The notes: generated by a model from the sequence alone, not told the origin. Numbered from the stretch's first letter, positions 25,329 through 34,978 are shown. The stretch is 64,000 nucleotides of DNA from Bacteroidia bacterium (GCA_019695215.1 JAIBAK010000012.1:1-64000); one strand, 5' to 3'. Program-made: numbers and translations.

Positions 25329-27632
25329 TCAGTGGTTTGTATGGTACACTGCAGCTTTAACCTGCAATTTATAATCGGCCTGTTTTTCATTAGTCAAATA
25401 ACATTTAAAAAACACCAAACTATCACCGCCCGAAACAGGTTTTATTTTTTGATGGTAGCGAAAAGTTTTTTTTTCCGCCTCTATCCCGAAAGAAACCCAT
25501 AACAGCAAACTGTCTTTTGAATTAGTGAGTTGATACACCCCGTGAAGGGGCACTTTAGCGGGTTGATTAAAAATACCAAAGAGGTCAAGCACCAGTTCTT
25601 TTGCCGGAACTCGGGTTTGGGGAATCACTTCCGAAAAACCGCCCGAAAAAACCACCGGACGCATGACTGCTGACCGGTACACCTGATAACCCAGGGAATT
25701 AAAATAGATGGAATCGGGCAAAAGGTGCTGTTCAACGGTTGCCCACATATTTGCCCGTCTGAATGCCTCAATCTGCTGCTGCATTTTTTTCTTCAGGTTT
25801 TCATTTTCTGCTGTTACCAGATTAAATTTTTCATCCACCCGGTAGAGCGCATTTTCCGAAACGAAATAATTTCCGCTATACATTTCGACAATATCCCGGT
25901 TTCCGTTCATAAACACCACCGGTTTTCTGTTGATAAAAGCAGTAGTGGTATCAAGCGAATTGCTAACCGCTGTCTGCACAGCAGGAATTTGTATCTGATA
26001 CATTTTTTGCAACCAAACCAATAAAGGTTCATAAAGATCGAGGTGGCTTCCTACACTATGAAATACGTGAGGAGCTTTGAGCAGTGGCGAATAAACTATT
26101 AATGGCACATGGTAGCGCTTTAAACTGTTTCGTGCCGGAATATCGGTCATGGGATGATCTCCCGTTATAATGAATACCGTATTCTTAAAGTCGGGGAGTT
26201 TGCTGTAAGCCGAAATATATTCTCTCAGCGCATCGTCAGTAAACATTACCGCCCTCAGGTATTTTCCATACTTTAATTCAAACTCCGATTGCTCACCCGT
26301 TTTTTTAAGAACCTGCTGTGTTACTCGTTTCTGATAAGCCTCTTCTTCCTGAATGGTAAAGGGATTGTGCATACTCCCGGTAAAAAAGATATCAAGCAGC
26401 GGACGGCTTTGCTGAACTTTGGTTAGTTCCATGGCTTTTCGCATCAAACTCCGGTCGTCATATCCCCAAAAAAAGTTGTCCTTTTCCTTTACCAGAATAC
26501 GCGGATATTTTCCTTCGAATTTTTCTTTGTCGGTAATGCGGTCAATAAAGTTTTGCTCGTAATACACGTTTTTATTGTGAAACCAGGCGCCCTGACCGTA
26601 GTAAAACGAAGTATAATATCCGTTTTGCTTTAACACATTTACCAGCGAAAAGTGATAAGGCATGCTCTCGAGCATGGTAAACCCGCTTCGCCCGTAAGGA
26701 AGCGAACCCGTAAGTGAAGGAGTAACTGCATAAGAACGCTCGCCCAGCGTTAGAAAACGATCCCAGTACAACGAGTTATTTTTTAAACTGTCGAGAAATG
26801 GCATGAGCTGAAGTCCGTGGTAGGGATGCAAAAAATCATCGGCCAAACCCTCAACCATCAAAACCACAATATTGGGTAGTTTGTCTCCCGCGTTAAACCA
26901 ACTCCCTAAAACATCCTGCTTTGTAGTTTCATGCAAAAAAGGAAATTCATTGCCAATATAATTCATCCCGGTAAAGGCTTCACGATATTGCTTCACTATT
27001 GCCCGGTAATCCCCTTCAGCGTTCGTTTCTTTTTTCGCTAAAAACCGGTAAGCTGACTGAAAGAAATAGACCGGTTTATTCAGCACATAACGGGTATCGC
27101 TTTCATTGGGAGCATAAAGGGCAAGACAAAAAATTCCGGAAAGCCAAACAAAAAGCATCGCGCGGTTCAACCATTTCACCACTCTTCCTTTAAGCATAAA
27201 CACTCCGGCTGCGGTAAGGGGAGCCAGCACCATAAAACCGATTACCTGAATGTAATTTACCTCGGTGGTTTTAACGGTAAACAAAACCTCCTGCCTTGTG
27301 TGTTCAAATAAAAATTTATCAAGCGGCTGAAGCTGGTAAATAAAATATTGAAGAATAAGGACAGCAGCAATCAGATAAAGTGAAAATAAAGTAAGCACAA
27401 TAACAACCGACCCTTTTTTAAATCGCTTGTGAAGCAAAAAATACAACAACAATCCGGCAACAAGTAACGGGGTAAGAAAAACGGCATCCTGCAATAACCC
27501 CGCAAGCTCAGGCCTGATCAAAGATAGCCCCGGATGAAACCGCGAAAGCATCAGGCACTCGTAGGCCCGCAAACTAACAAGCAATACGAAAAAAAAACGG
27601 ACAAGCCGTGTGTATGCCGGTAACTGATTCAT
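25329..27632 (-). CDS. LtaS-like alkaline-phosphatase-superfamily membrane protein (2)
   Basis: 767 residues. It has about five membrane segments within residues 10-190, then a sulfatase-fold domain with IVVLMVEGLADDF (metal glutamate), GERSYAVTPSLTGSLPYG (nucleophile loop) and VFIITGDHPMTDIP (metal Asp/His). The extra C-terminal ~170 residues are beta-rich and not seen in the first paralogue. The two LtaS-like proteins are clearly distinct in sequence. It is the likely first gene of the three-gene minus-strand cluster. The substrate is unknown. Confidence 0.87.
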   Translation of the reverse strand: MNQLPAYTRLVRFFFVLLVSLRAYECLMLSRFHPGLSLIRPELAGLLQDAVFLTPLLVAGLLLYFLLHKRFKKGSVVIVLTLFSLYLIAAVLILQYFIYQLQPLDKFLFEHTRQEVLFTVKTTEVNYIQVIGFMVLAPLTAAGVFMLKGRVVKWLNRAMLFVWLSGIFCLALYAPNESDTRYVLNKPVYFFQSAYRFLAKKETNAEGDYRAIVKQYREAFTGMNYIGNEFPFLHETTKQDVLGSWFNAGDKLPNIVVLMVEGLADDFLHPYHGLQLMPFLDSLKNNSLYWDRFLTLGERSYAVTPSLTGSLPYGRSGFTMLESMPYHFSLVNVLKQNGYYTSFYYGQGAWFHNKNVYYEQNFIDRITDKEKFEGKYPRILVKEKDNFFWGYDDRSLMRKAMELTKVQQSRPLLDIFFTGSMHNPFTIQEEEAYQKRVTQQVLKKTGEQSEFELKYGKYLRAVMFTDDALREYISAYSKLPDFKNTVFIITGDHPMTDIPARNSLKRYHVPLIVYSPLLKAPHVFHSVGSHLDLYEPLLVWLQKMYQIQIPAVQTAVSNSLDTTTAFINRKPVVFMNGNRDIVEMYSGNYFVSENALYRVDEKFNLVTAENENLKKKMQQQIEAFRRANMWATVEQHLLPDSIYFNSLGYQVYRSAVMRPVVFSGGFSEVIPQTRVPAKELVLDLFGIFNQPAKVPLHGVYQLTNSKDSLLLWVSFGIEAEKKTFRYHQKIKPVSGGDSLVFFKCYLTNEKQADYKLQVKAAVYHTNH

Positions 27633-27771
27633 GTGCGGGAGCTAAAATACGCAAATATTTGCTTGCGTGATGAAGGCTTTAATTTCATTGCGGTACCGGA
27701 GCTAATCCCCGTTTTTGACAATCAAGGCATTAGATTTGGCCTATTGTAGCACCTTAACGTGTTTAAATTTG

Positions 27772-27779
27772 TAACTTTG
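27772..27779 (+). promoter_or_regulatory. Promoter -7 element with a very short leader
   Basis: TAACTTTG, an exact TAnnTTTG match, only 10 bases before the ATG at 27790. Transcription would start almost at the start codon, giving a nearly leaderless mRNA. Confidence 0.5.
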
Positions 27780-27789
27780 GCAATTAACC

Positions 27790-28176
27790 ATGAGCGAAAC
27801 AAATACAACACTTCCGGAACCCGAAACCATTGATCAGGTTACGAAAGAGAAATATATTTTAATTACGTTTACCCTGAAAAAGCAGTTCGGGAAAAAACCG
27901 GATTTGAACGGAATTATTTTTTTAATAGGCATGCAGGAACTGGGGCAGGTAAGGGAATTTACCAAAGAAGAAAAAATTGATTTGATGCATATTGCCACCT
28001 GCAAGCTGCTAAGTTACGAAGGATACTACTCCTTTACCGGACGCGATGCGGACGGATGGCCGCAGTGGAATCTGGAAAAACCCCTGCCGCCCTACGATTT
28101 ATTCAGTCAGGAAGTACTGCTGAAAAAAAATATTGTGCGCTATTTTGAAGAAGAAAATTTACCCATGCAACCATGA
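27790..28176 (+). CDS. Conserved hypothetical protein upstream of cyclophilin
   Basis: 128 residues. No membrane segment or signal peptide. Notable stretches are NGIIFLIGMQELGQVREFTKEEKIDLMHIATCKLLSYEGYY split by a helical region, and FTGRDADGWPQWN. I do not recognise a named family. It overlaps the downstream peptidyl-prolyl isomerase gene by ATGA, so the two are co-translated, and the cluster continues into a DUF5686 gene and menD. Probably a soluble Bacteroidota-specific protein. Confidence 0.7.
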   Translation: MSETNTTLPEPETIDQVTKEKYILITFTLKKQFGKKPDLNGIIFLIGMQELGQVREFTKEEKIDLMHIATCKLLSYEGYYSFTGRDADGWPQWNLEKPLPPYDLFSQEVLLKKNIVRYFEEENLPMQP

Positions 28177-28835
28177 GATATTTAGTACTGCTTTTAGTAA
28201 GTCTGTGTTTGTTTACGCAGGTACAGGCTCAAAAAAAAGAAAAGGTAAAATATGTACGCATTATTACCGACTCGGGTGATATTAAAATTAAACTGTATAA
28301 TGAAACTCCGGCTCACCGCGATAATTTTTTATCGCTCGTAAAACAAAAATATTATGATGAGCTGCTGTTTCATTTCATCAAGCAACATTCCATTATTGAA
28401 GGAGGCGACCCCAACAGCTACAATTGCAACGACAGCACCGTGCTTGGCGAAGGAAATCCCGGATATACGCTGGCTGCCGAAATTGTGGATGGAAAGTACA
28501 TGAAACGCGGTGCGCTGGTTGCCTCGCGAAGGGGCGACAAGGTTAACCCTAACCGCGAATCAAACGGAAGCCAGTTTTTTATTGTGCAGGGACGCAAATT
28601 CAGTATGCAGGAACTGTCGCTTATTGAACGCCAGAAAAAAGACACATTTACCGATGACCAAAAAGCCGTTTACATGACCGAAGGCGGAGTGCCTGCCTGG
28701 GACGGGATGTACACCGTATTCGGAGAAATTGTAGAAGGATTTGATGTACTCGATAAGCTGATGGCTATTCCGACAAAAAGCAACGGACGTCCGGTGGTGG
28801 ACATAAAAATCTGGATGCGTATTGTGAAAAGATAG
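28173..28835 (+). CDS. Exported cyclophilin-type peptidyl-prolyl isomerase
   Basis: 220 residues with a signal peptide (MRYLVLLLVSLCLFTQVQAQ). Cyclophilin landmarks are GDIKIKLYNETPAHRDNFLSL-like strands (split by helices), NGSQFFIVQ, and VFGEIVEGFDVLDKLM. The usual FHRxI...QGGD reads LLFHFIKQHSIIEGGDP, so the catalytic arginine position is phenylalanine or isoleucine. Activity may be lowered, with the protein acting mainly as a periplasmic chaperone. It is coupled to the upstream hypothetical gene and 2 bases from the DUF5686 gene. Confidence 0.88.
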   Translation: MRYLVLLLVSLCLFTQVQAQKKEKVKYVRIITDSGDIKIKLYNETPAHRDNFLSLVKQKYYDELLFHFIKQHSIIEGGDPNSYNCNDSTVLGEGNPGYTLAAEIVDGKYMKRGALVASRRGDKVNPNRESNGSQFFIVQGRKFSMQELSLIERQKKDTFTDDQKAVYMTEGGVPAWDGMYTVFGEIVEGFDVLDKLMAIPTKSNGRPVVDIKIWMRIVKR

Positions 28836-28837
28836 AA

Positions 28838-31354
28838 GTGAAAAGTTCTTTCTTTCCTTTTCTTTTAGTTTTAATTTTTGGTGTTTCGTGCCTTCAGGTA
28901 AAGGCACAGGAGACCATTATTACCGGTAAAGTAACCGATGCAAAAACCGGTGAAGCGGTTCCGTTTGCCCGCGTTTTTTTCCCGAATACCACCACTGCCA
29001 CAGCAACCGATTTTGACGGAAATTACCGATTAAAAACAACACTTAAGGTAGATAGCATCGGAGTGCTGTTTGTTGGATACATTACCCGTATAAAACCCGT
29101 GAAGTACGGAGCCACTCAGGTAATCAATTTTCAGCTGGTGGAAAGCAATACCATGCTGCGCGAAATTGTGGTAAAGCCCGGAGAGAATCCTGCTCTTAAA
29201 ATTATGAGGCAGGTAATTGAACACAAAGAGCAAAACGACCCCGACAAATTAATGGCCTACGAATGCGAAAGTTTTAACCGCATTGATATTTCGGTCGATA
29301 ATATTTCAGACAAAATTAAGAACCGCAAAATTTTTAAAGATATCCGTGAGCTGATGGATAGCGTAATTAAACTCTCGGGCGAAGACGGGAAACCCATACT
29401 CCCCATTTTTGTCTCTGAAACGGTTTCAGATTTTTATTATACCAAAAACCCGCGAAGGGTTAAAGAACGCATACGCGCCACTAAACTTACCGGTGTGGGC
29501 ATTGAAGACGGGTCGCTGGTATCTCAACTGCTTGGCTCCACTTTTCAGCAATACAATTTTTATGAAAACTGGAACCGCATTCTGGAAAAAGATTTTGTTT
29601 CGCCTATTGCCAACAGCGGCAATATGTACTACATCTACACCCTGCGCGATACCGTGTGGATTGGCAATACGTTTTGTTACGAAATTCAGGTAAACCCCAA
29701 GCGTGCTCAGGACCTCGCTTTTACCGGCACCATCTGGATTGCCGATACTTCCTTCGCTCTGAAAAGAGTGGTGCTTGAAGTAGGAAAAGAAGCCAACCTC
29801 AATTTTATTCAGAAACTGAAAATACAACAGGAATTAGTACCCAGCGGACAGGGACCATGGGTGCAAAGCAAAGCGCGTATTTTGGTTGATGTAGCGCAAC
29901 TCACCGAAAACACCGCAGGGATGCTCGCCCGGTTTTATACCTCTAATAAAAGTTATACGTACAACAATATCCGTCCGGCTAAGTTTTATGAACAAAAAAT
30001 TGAAGTAGAAGAAGACGCCCAAAATTATACCACCGAATACTGGGACAAAGCAAGACACGACTCCCTGACTCAGGAAGAAAAATACGTGTACAGCATGGTT
30101 GACTCGGTGAAAAAAGTACCCACCCTTAAAACCCTTGCCGAACTGGCCGACATTGCAGTGAATGGATATTACACCATAGGGAAGGTTGATGCAGGTCCGT
30201 ATATTTATGCGTTAGGATACAACCGGGTGGAAGGATACCGTTTCAGGCTGGGAGGAAAAACAAATGCGCAGTTTAGCCGCAAATATGTGCTGAAAGGATA
30301 CCTTGCCTACGGAGAACGCGACCGGAAATTTAAATATTCGGCACAGGCCGAATACATCATTTCCCGCAAGCCCTGGACAAAAATTGTTTTTTACCGGAAA
30401 GAAGACATCACCCCGCTTGGCATTGTTGACCGGCCCGATGAGTCGGGAGATAATTTATTTAATGCCGTTTCTACCATTACCTCCCTTAAGCGGTTTGGCT
30501 GGTATGAAGACAACCGCATCTGGATTGAAAAAACACTTAACAAAAATTTCAGTCAGAAACTGATTATCCAAAACACCTCCTTCTCGCCACGCGGTATTTT
30601 TCCTTTTGCCTATTACAACAATCCGGAGTTACCCGCCAGCAGCACCCTTTCAAATAACTACACCTTAAACTTTGTAACCCTCGAAACCCGTTTTGCCTAC
30701 AATGAAACTTTTTTACAAAACGACAATGAGCGCATTAGTCTGGGTGCCGACAAAGGACCCGAAATTACACTTTCGGTTTCGTATGGACCTGCTGCTGCAT
30801 TTGGTGGCAGTTTCGATTTTTCGCGGGTACAATTAGATATTGAACAATACCCCAACTGGGGCGTTTTAGGAAACGGTTACTATGCGTTTCATGCAGGATA
30901 TTATTTTTCGCGATTACCCTACCCTGCTCTTGAAGTACACCGGGGAAATCAATCGTTTTTATACAATAGCCAAACGTATAACCTCATGCGTTTTTTTGAA
31001 TTTGTAAGCGACCACTACGCGGCTTTTTCCTACGAACATTACTTTGAAGGATTAATGACCAACAGAGTACCGCTTATTAAAAAATTAAAAATACGCACGT
31101 TTGCCAATACCAAATTTTTAGTGGGAGGTATCCGCAAAGAAAATATTTCCCTGCATCCCTCTACTATCCTCAACGACCCCACCCAACCGGCCTTCTACAC
31201 GCTTTCCTTTACCAAACCTTACTGGGAGGCCGGATACGGAATTGAAAATATTCTGCACCTTATCCGAATTGACTTTATTCACCGGCTCACCTACCTTCAC
31301 CACCCCGATGTAAGTTCGTTCGGAGTTAAAATTTCCATGCAGTTTAAACTTTAA
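28838..31354 (+). CDS. DUF5686 / carboxypeptidase-like regulatory domain outer-membrane protein
   Basis: 838 residues beginning with GTG two bases after the cyclophilin stop. A signal peptide (FFPFLLVLIFGVSCLQVKAQ) is followed by a CarboxypepD_reg-like beta domain (TGKVTDAKTGEAVPFARVFF ... DFDGNYRL). The remaining ~700 residues match the DUF5686 pattern, with many amphipathic beta strands ending GVKISMQFKL, a typical outer-membrane barrel C-terminus. Function unknown; likely a surface protein. It belongs to the operon 27790-33019. Confidence 0.85.
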   Translation: MKSSFFPFLLVLIFGVSCLQVKAQETIITGKVTDAKTGEAVPFARVFFPNTTTATATDFDGNYRLKTTLKVDSIGVLFVGYITRIKPVKYGATQVINFQLVESNTMLREIVVKPGENPALKIMRQVIEHKEQNDPDKLMAYECESFNRIDISVDNISDKIKNRKIFKDIRELMDSVIKLSGEDGKPILPIFVSETVSDFYYTKNPRRVKERIRATKLTGVGIEDGSLVSQLLGSTFQQYNFYENWNRILEKDFVSPIANSGNMYYIYTLRDTVWIGNTFCYEIQVNPKRAQDLAFTGTIWIADTSFALKRVVLEVGKEANLNFIQKLKIQQELVPSGQGPWVQSKARILVDVAQLTENTAGMLARFYTSNKSYTYNNIRPAKFYEQKIEVEEDAQNYTTEYWDKARHDSLTQEEKYVYSMVDSVKKVPTLKTLAELADIAVNGYYTIGKVDAGPYIYALGYNRVEGYRFRLGGKTNAQFSRKYVLKGYLAYGERDRKFKYSAQAEYIISRKPWTKIVFYRKEDITPLGIVDRPDESGDNLFNAVSTITSLKRFGWYEDNRIWIEKTLNKNFSQKLIIQNTSFSPRGIFPFAYYNNPELPASSTLSNNYTLNFVTLETRFAYNETFLQNDNERISLGADKGPEITLSVSYGPAAAFGGSFDFSRVQLDIEQYPNWGVLGNGYYAFHAGYYFSRLPYPALEVHRGNQSFLYNSQTYNLMRFFEFVSDHYAAFSYEHYFEGLMTNRVPLIKKLKIRTFANTKFLVGGIRKENISLHPSTILNDPTQPAFYTLSFTKPYWEAGYGIENILHLIRIDFIHRLTYLHHPDVSSFGVKISMQFKL

Positions 31355-31357
31355 GGC

Positions 31358-33019
31358 ATGTATCAGTCGTTCATCAATCAGCTTCCGGTTATTTGCCACC
31401 AGCAGGGTGTTGAAGACATTATTATCTCACCCGGTTCGCGTTCGGCTCCGCTTACACTTGCGTTTGCCCGGTATAAAAAATTTACTGTCCGAATGGTGGT
31501 AGATGAACGAAGCGCTGCATTTATTGCGCTGGGTATTGCGCAGCAAAAAAGAAAACCGGTAGTGCTCATTTGCACATCGGGAACGGCAGTGCTCAATTAT
31601 GCCCCCGCGGTAGCCGAAGCCTTTTTTCAAAAAATTCCGTTGCTTATTTTAACAGCCGACCGCCCTCCGGAATTAATAGGACGGCAGGACGGGCAAACGA
31701 TTTATCAGGAAAACGTATTCGGGAAACATGTAAAAGCTTTTTATCAGCTACCCGATCATTTCACAAAAGATGATAAGGAACCGGCTAACATCCTTGCGCA
31801 GGCATTGAACCGGTGTTGCCTTAACGGAGGCGGACCCGTTCATATCAATATTCCGCTGCGCGAACCCCTGTATGAACCCGAAACTCCCTACCCTGAAAAA
31901 ATAGAGACTGCTGAGGTGACGGCAGAAAAAATCCTTCCCGATTTTTCAGGGTTAACCGAAACCCTGCAGTCATATTCAAAAATACTGATTGCCGCAGCTT
32001 CTCTCCCTTTTAAAAACGGATTAGCCCAACAGGTTGAGCAATTAATTCAGAAACAAAAACTGGTTTGGCTGGCAGATATTACTTCAAACCTGCGGGGTGC
32101 ACACACTCAAAATGCCTACGATTTTTTACTGGGACAGCCCGATGAAAAAATAAAACAAACCCTGAGGCCGGAGGTACTGATTACCGTTGGCGATAACCAT
32201 GTATCAAAAAATCTGAAATTGTTTTTGAAGACGCATAAACCACTTAAACATTTTCATTTTACACTGAGCGAAACAGCCCCCGATACGTTTCAGGCAAATG
32301 TACACCACCTGCGTGCCGGAGTTGAAACGTTACTTTCCCTGCTTGATACATCCTCCATAAAAAATCAGGAAGCATATTATGCAGACTGGAATGAACTCAA
32401 TTCAAAGGCAACCTTTCAGCTTAATGAATACCTCACCGCTGCTCCCTTTGGTGAATTCAGTGCGGTAAACAGTTTGCTGCGCGAGGTTCACCCGCCCGCC
32501 CAGTGGCAATTAGCCAACAGCATGCCTGTGCGCTATGCCAATTATATTCCCATCCATTCGTTAAACAGTTTTTACAGCAACCTCGGAACAAGCGGTATTG
32601 ACGGAAGCATGTCAACCGCGGCAGGAGCTGCACTCGCGGTAACCCATCCTGTTTTTTTACTCACCGGAGATCTTTCTTTTTTATATGATGAACACGCCCT
32701 GTGGAACGATTTTGTTCCGCCCAACCTGCGCATCCTTGTAATCAATAATGGTGGTGGCGGAATTTTCAGGCTCATTGACGGCCCCCGCGATTTACCCGAA
32801 CGGGAGGAGTTGTTTTCACTTCACAACAAAAGAAGCATCAGAGAAGTGGCACATCACTACGGACTGCATTACCACCGCGCGGCTAATGCACACAGCCTTG
32901 AAGGTGTTATTGCGCAGTTTTATCACCCCACATCCAAAGCCATTATGGCCGAAATAATCACCGAACCCGAAACAGATATTCAGGTATTTCAGCAATTTAA
33001 AAAGCTAATCAGCATTTAA
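31358..33019 (+). CDS. menD: SEPHCHC synthase MenD
   Basis: 553 residues, the expected length. The thiamine-diphosphate-dependent synthase pattern is complete: GVEDIIISPGSRSAPLTLAF, DERSAAFIALGIAQ, ICTSGTAVLNYAPAVAEAF, GTSGIDGSMSTAAGAA, LTGDLSFLYDEHALW and VINNGGGGIFRLIDG. It joins isochorismate and 2-oxoglutarate in menaquinone biosynthesis. It starts 3 bases after the DUF5686 stop; menB follows after a separate promoter-like element. Confidence 0.95.
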   Translation: MYQSFINQLPVICHQQGVEDIIISPGSRSAPLTLAFARYKKFTVRMVVDERSAAFIALGIAQQKRKPVVLICTSGTAVLNYAPAVAEAFFQKIPLLILTADRPPELIGRQDGQTIYQENVFGKHVKAFYQLPDHFTKDDKEPANILAQALNRCCLNGGGPVHINIPLREPLYEPETPYPEKIETAEVTAEKILPDFSGLTETLQSYSKILIAAASLPFKNGLAQQVEQLIQKQKLVWLADITSNLRGAHTQNAYDFLLGQPDEKIKQTLRPEVLITVGDNHVSKNLKLFLKTHKPLKHFHFTLSETAPDTFQANVHHLRAGVETLLSLLDTSSIKNQEAYYADWNELNSKATFQLNEYLTAAPFGEFSAVNSLLREVHPPAQWQLANSMPVRYANYIPIHSLNSFYSNLGTSGIDGSMSTAAGAALAVTHPVFLLTGDLSFLYDEHALWNDFVPPNLRILVINNGGGGIFRLIDGPRDLPEREELFSLHNKRSIREVAHHYGLHYHRAANAHSLEGVIAQFYHPTSKAIMAEIITEPETDIQVFQQFKKLISI

Positions 33020-33043
33020 GTACTTAAGCTGTCAGTTTCTGCT

Positions 33044-33051
33044 TATTTTTG
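33044..33051 (+). promoter_or_regulatory. Promoter -7 element of menB
   Basis: TATTTTTG, an exact TAnnTTTG match, 22 bases upstream of the ATG at 33074, in the 54-base gap after menD. menB may thus be transcribed both from here and by read-through. Confidence 0.45.
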
Positions 33052-33073
33052 TGCCTCATTTTTTAAAACAAAT

Positions 33074-33898
33074 ATGACATCAACATACAACTGGACCCCC
33101 ATTAAGGAATACAAAGAAATACTGTTTTCATTTTACGAAGGCATTGCCAAAATAAGTATTAACCGCCCCGAGCGGCACAATGCCTTTACCCCCCTTACCG
33201 TAAAAGAAATGATTGATGCCATGGATATTTGCCGCGAACGAAGCGATATCTCGGTCATCATCCTCACGGGTGAAGGCGGACAGGCTTTTTGCAGCGGAGG
33301 AGACCAGAAAGTGCGCGGACACGGAGGTTATGTGGGCGATGACGGAGTGCCCCGTTTAAATGTGCTCGATTTGCAGATGCAGATACGCAGAATACCCAAA
33401 CCCGTGATTGCAATGGTAGCAGGATGGGCCATTGGTGGCGGACATGTACTGCATGTGATTTGCGATTTAAGTATTGCTGCCGAGAATGCTAAATTCGGGC
33501 AAACCGGACCCAAGGTGGGAAGTTTTGACGGTGGTTTTGGAGCCAGCTATTTAGCCCGCGTGGTTGGGCAGAAAAAAGCCCGCGAAATATGGTACCTGTG
33601 CGACCAATACAATGCACAGGACGCCCTTGATATGGGCCTCGTGAATAAAGTTGTACCGCTGGAAGCCCTGGAGCAAACCACCGTAGAATGGTGCAAAAAA
33701 ATACAGGAGAAAAGCCCGCTGGCTTTGCGTATGCTCAAAGGCGCTTTTAATGCCGAATTAGACGGACAGGCCGGACTGCAGCAATTTGCCGGTGATGCCA
33801 CCCTGTTGTATTACCTGAGCGATGAAGCCAAAGAAGGAAAAAACTCCTTCGTAGAAAAACGCAAACCCGATTTTAGCAAGTATCCGAAGTTTCCGTAG
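33074..33898 (+). CDS. menB: 1,4-dihydroxy-2-naphthoyl-CoA synthase MenB
   Basis: 274 residues. Crotonase fold with MenB-specific motifs: [35 protein letters not shown] (oxyanion hole glycines), [16 protein letters not shown] and the C-terminal [11 protein letters not shown]. It closes the second ring in menaquinone synthesis from o-succinylbenzoyl-CoA. It follows menD; menC, menE and menA are not in the window. Confidence 0.96.
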   Translation: MTSTYNWTPIKEYKEILFSFYEGIAKISINRPERHNAFTPLTVKEMIDAMDICRERSDISVIILTGEGGQAFCSGGDQKVRGHGGYVGDDGVPRLNVLDLQMQIRRIPKPVIAMVAGWAIGGGHVLHVICDLSIAAENAKFGQTGPKVGSFDGGFGASYLARVVGQKKAREIWYLCDQYNAQDALDMGLVNKVVPLEALEQTTVEWCKKIQEKSPLALRMLKGAFNAELDGQAGLQQFAGDATLLYYLSDEAKEGKNSFVEKRKPDFSKYPKFP

Positions 33899-33903
33899 TA
33901 CTC

Positions 33904-34404
33904 ATGAAACTAAAATGCCTTCTGCTTAAATCATTTAAAGATAAGTTACTCTTTAATCTGATTAACGCGCTGGTAATACTATCCGGTTCTGTGACTTTAC
34001 TTATTTGTTATTTGCAAGATATTAATGATGGTTTGCTTTTGTGGTTGTCTGTGACAGCCTCACTTGTTACGGTATCTTTTGGCTACATGACCATGTTTTA
34101 CACCAATGTATCCCTATTATTTGAACAAAAACAATTAGTTGTTTCGTATAACAAAAACAAAACGGTTATTTCCTATGATAAAATTAAAGATATCACACTA
34201 ACGGAATATTCAAATAAAGCCGGACTGCATTTTTTCCCGGAATTAAAAATAAGTATTGAGGCGGGAGATTTTAGGGAAACTTACCGTTTTATCTCTGCCT
34301 GCTTTAACAAACCCGAGACCATTGCACAAAAACACCTGCTGCCTTTTTTAAAAGAGAATAAAATCCCTCATACAAAAACTTTTGAATCTTTTTTTGCCGG
34401 CTAA
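33904..34404 (+). CDS. Hypothetical two-helix membrane protein
   Basis: 166 residues with two predicted membrane helices at about 17-38 and 46-66, followed by a soluble beta-rich part (VVSYNKNKTVISYDKIKDIT, LKISIEAGDFRETYRF). This layout resembles bacterial PH-like (YcxB/YdbS type) membrane proteins, but I cannot confirm the family. It starts 5 bases after menB and is the last ordinary gene before the repeat-rich patch. Confidence 0.6.
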   Translation: MKLKCLLLKSFKDKLLFNLINALVILSGSVTLLICYLQDINDGLLLWLSVTASLVTVSFGYMTMFYTNVSLLFEQKQLVVSYNKNKTVISYDKIKDITLTEYSNKAGLHFFPELKISIEAGDFRETYRFISACFNKPETIAQKHLLPFLKENKIPHTKTFESFFAG

Positions 34405-34598
34405 TTCCCCGCCAAAGAAGGCGTATTCGCCCAGAAAATCCTAAGGATACATTCTTTTACCGTATTGTCAGTTGCTGCGTCTGACAAATAATAAGTAACA
34501 TCATTGCGAACCCTCCCCGTCATCTGCCCGTTCGTGCCCTGTCATGTTGAGCGAAGTCGAAACATATGCCCATTCGTGCCCATACCCAAAAAAAGAAA
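34405..34598. other. Gene-free stretch with partial repeat copies
   Basis: No protein-like reading. It holds a partial arm of the palindromic repeat (CATTGCGAACCC near 34503) and a separate short sequence TCATGTTGAGCGAAGTCGAA near 34542 that looks like another interspersed repeat arm. Probably decayed repeat copies upstream of the tandem array. Confidence 0.5.
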
Positions 34599-34978
34599 CG
34601 TCATTGCGAACCCGGTACTCCGGGTGTGGCAATCCTCTTGTGTGTAGCACCATCCTCCCAACAAGGGGACTGCTTCGTTCCTCGCAGTGACGGTATGTTT
34701 TGTTTTTTGTTCCCCCCTCCTCAGTAACGTCATTGCGAACCCGGTACTCCGGGTGTGGCAATCCTCTTGTGTGTAGCACCATGCTCCTTAATGGGAGACT
34801 GCTTCGTTCCTCGCAGTGACGGTATGTTTTGTTTTTTGTCCCCCCCCTCCTCAGTAACGTCATTGCGAACCCGGTACTCCGGGTGTGGCAATCCTCTTGT
34901 GTGTAGCACCATCCTCCCAACAAGGGGACTGCTTACCCGTATAAACGGGGTGTCCCACGTTTCTAATCGCAGTGACGG
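34599..34978. repeat. Three tandem copies of a ~130-bp palindromic element
   Basis: Copies start at 34599, 34728 and 34858 (periods 129 and 130). Each opens with CGTCATTGCGAACCCGG, passes GTGTGGCAATCC and closes with GACTGCTTC...CGCAGTGACG, so the ends are imperfect inverted repeats (CGTCAtTGCGA / TCGCAGTGACG). Copies 1 and 2 are followed by the same GTATGTTTTG spacer ending in a C-run. In copy 3 the right arm is interrupted after GACTGCTT by about 30 unrelated bases. The half-units also occur, in swapped order, at 8716-8799. Any reading frame across the array is a repeat artefact. Confidence 0.85.

Noticed and set aside
21833-27632. True lipoteichoic acid synthesis from the LtaS-like genes.
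   Set aside because: T9SS, TonB receptor and outer-membrane barrels show a Gram-negative envelope; the LtaS fold is shared by many phospho-transferases.
34501-34923. A 140-codon minus-strand frame with internal repeats.
   Set aside because: It translates the tandem palindromic element; the repeated peptide follows the DNA repeat exactly and has no codon signature of its own.
34599-34978. A CRISPR-like array from the ~130-bp repeats.
   Set aside because: Repeat units are far too long, spacers are nearly identical, and no cas genes are present.
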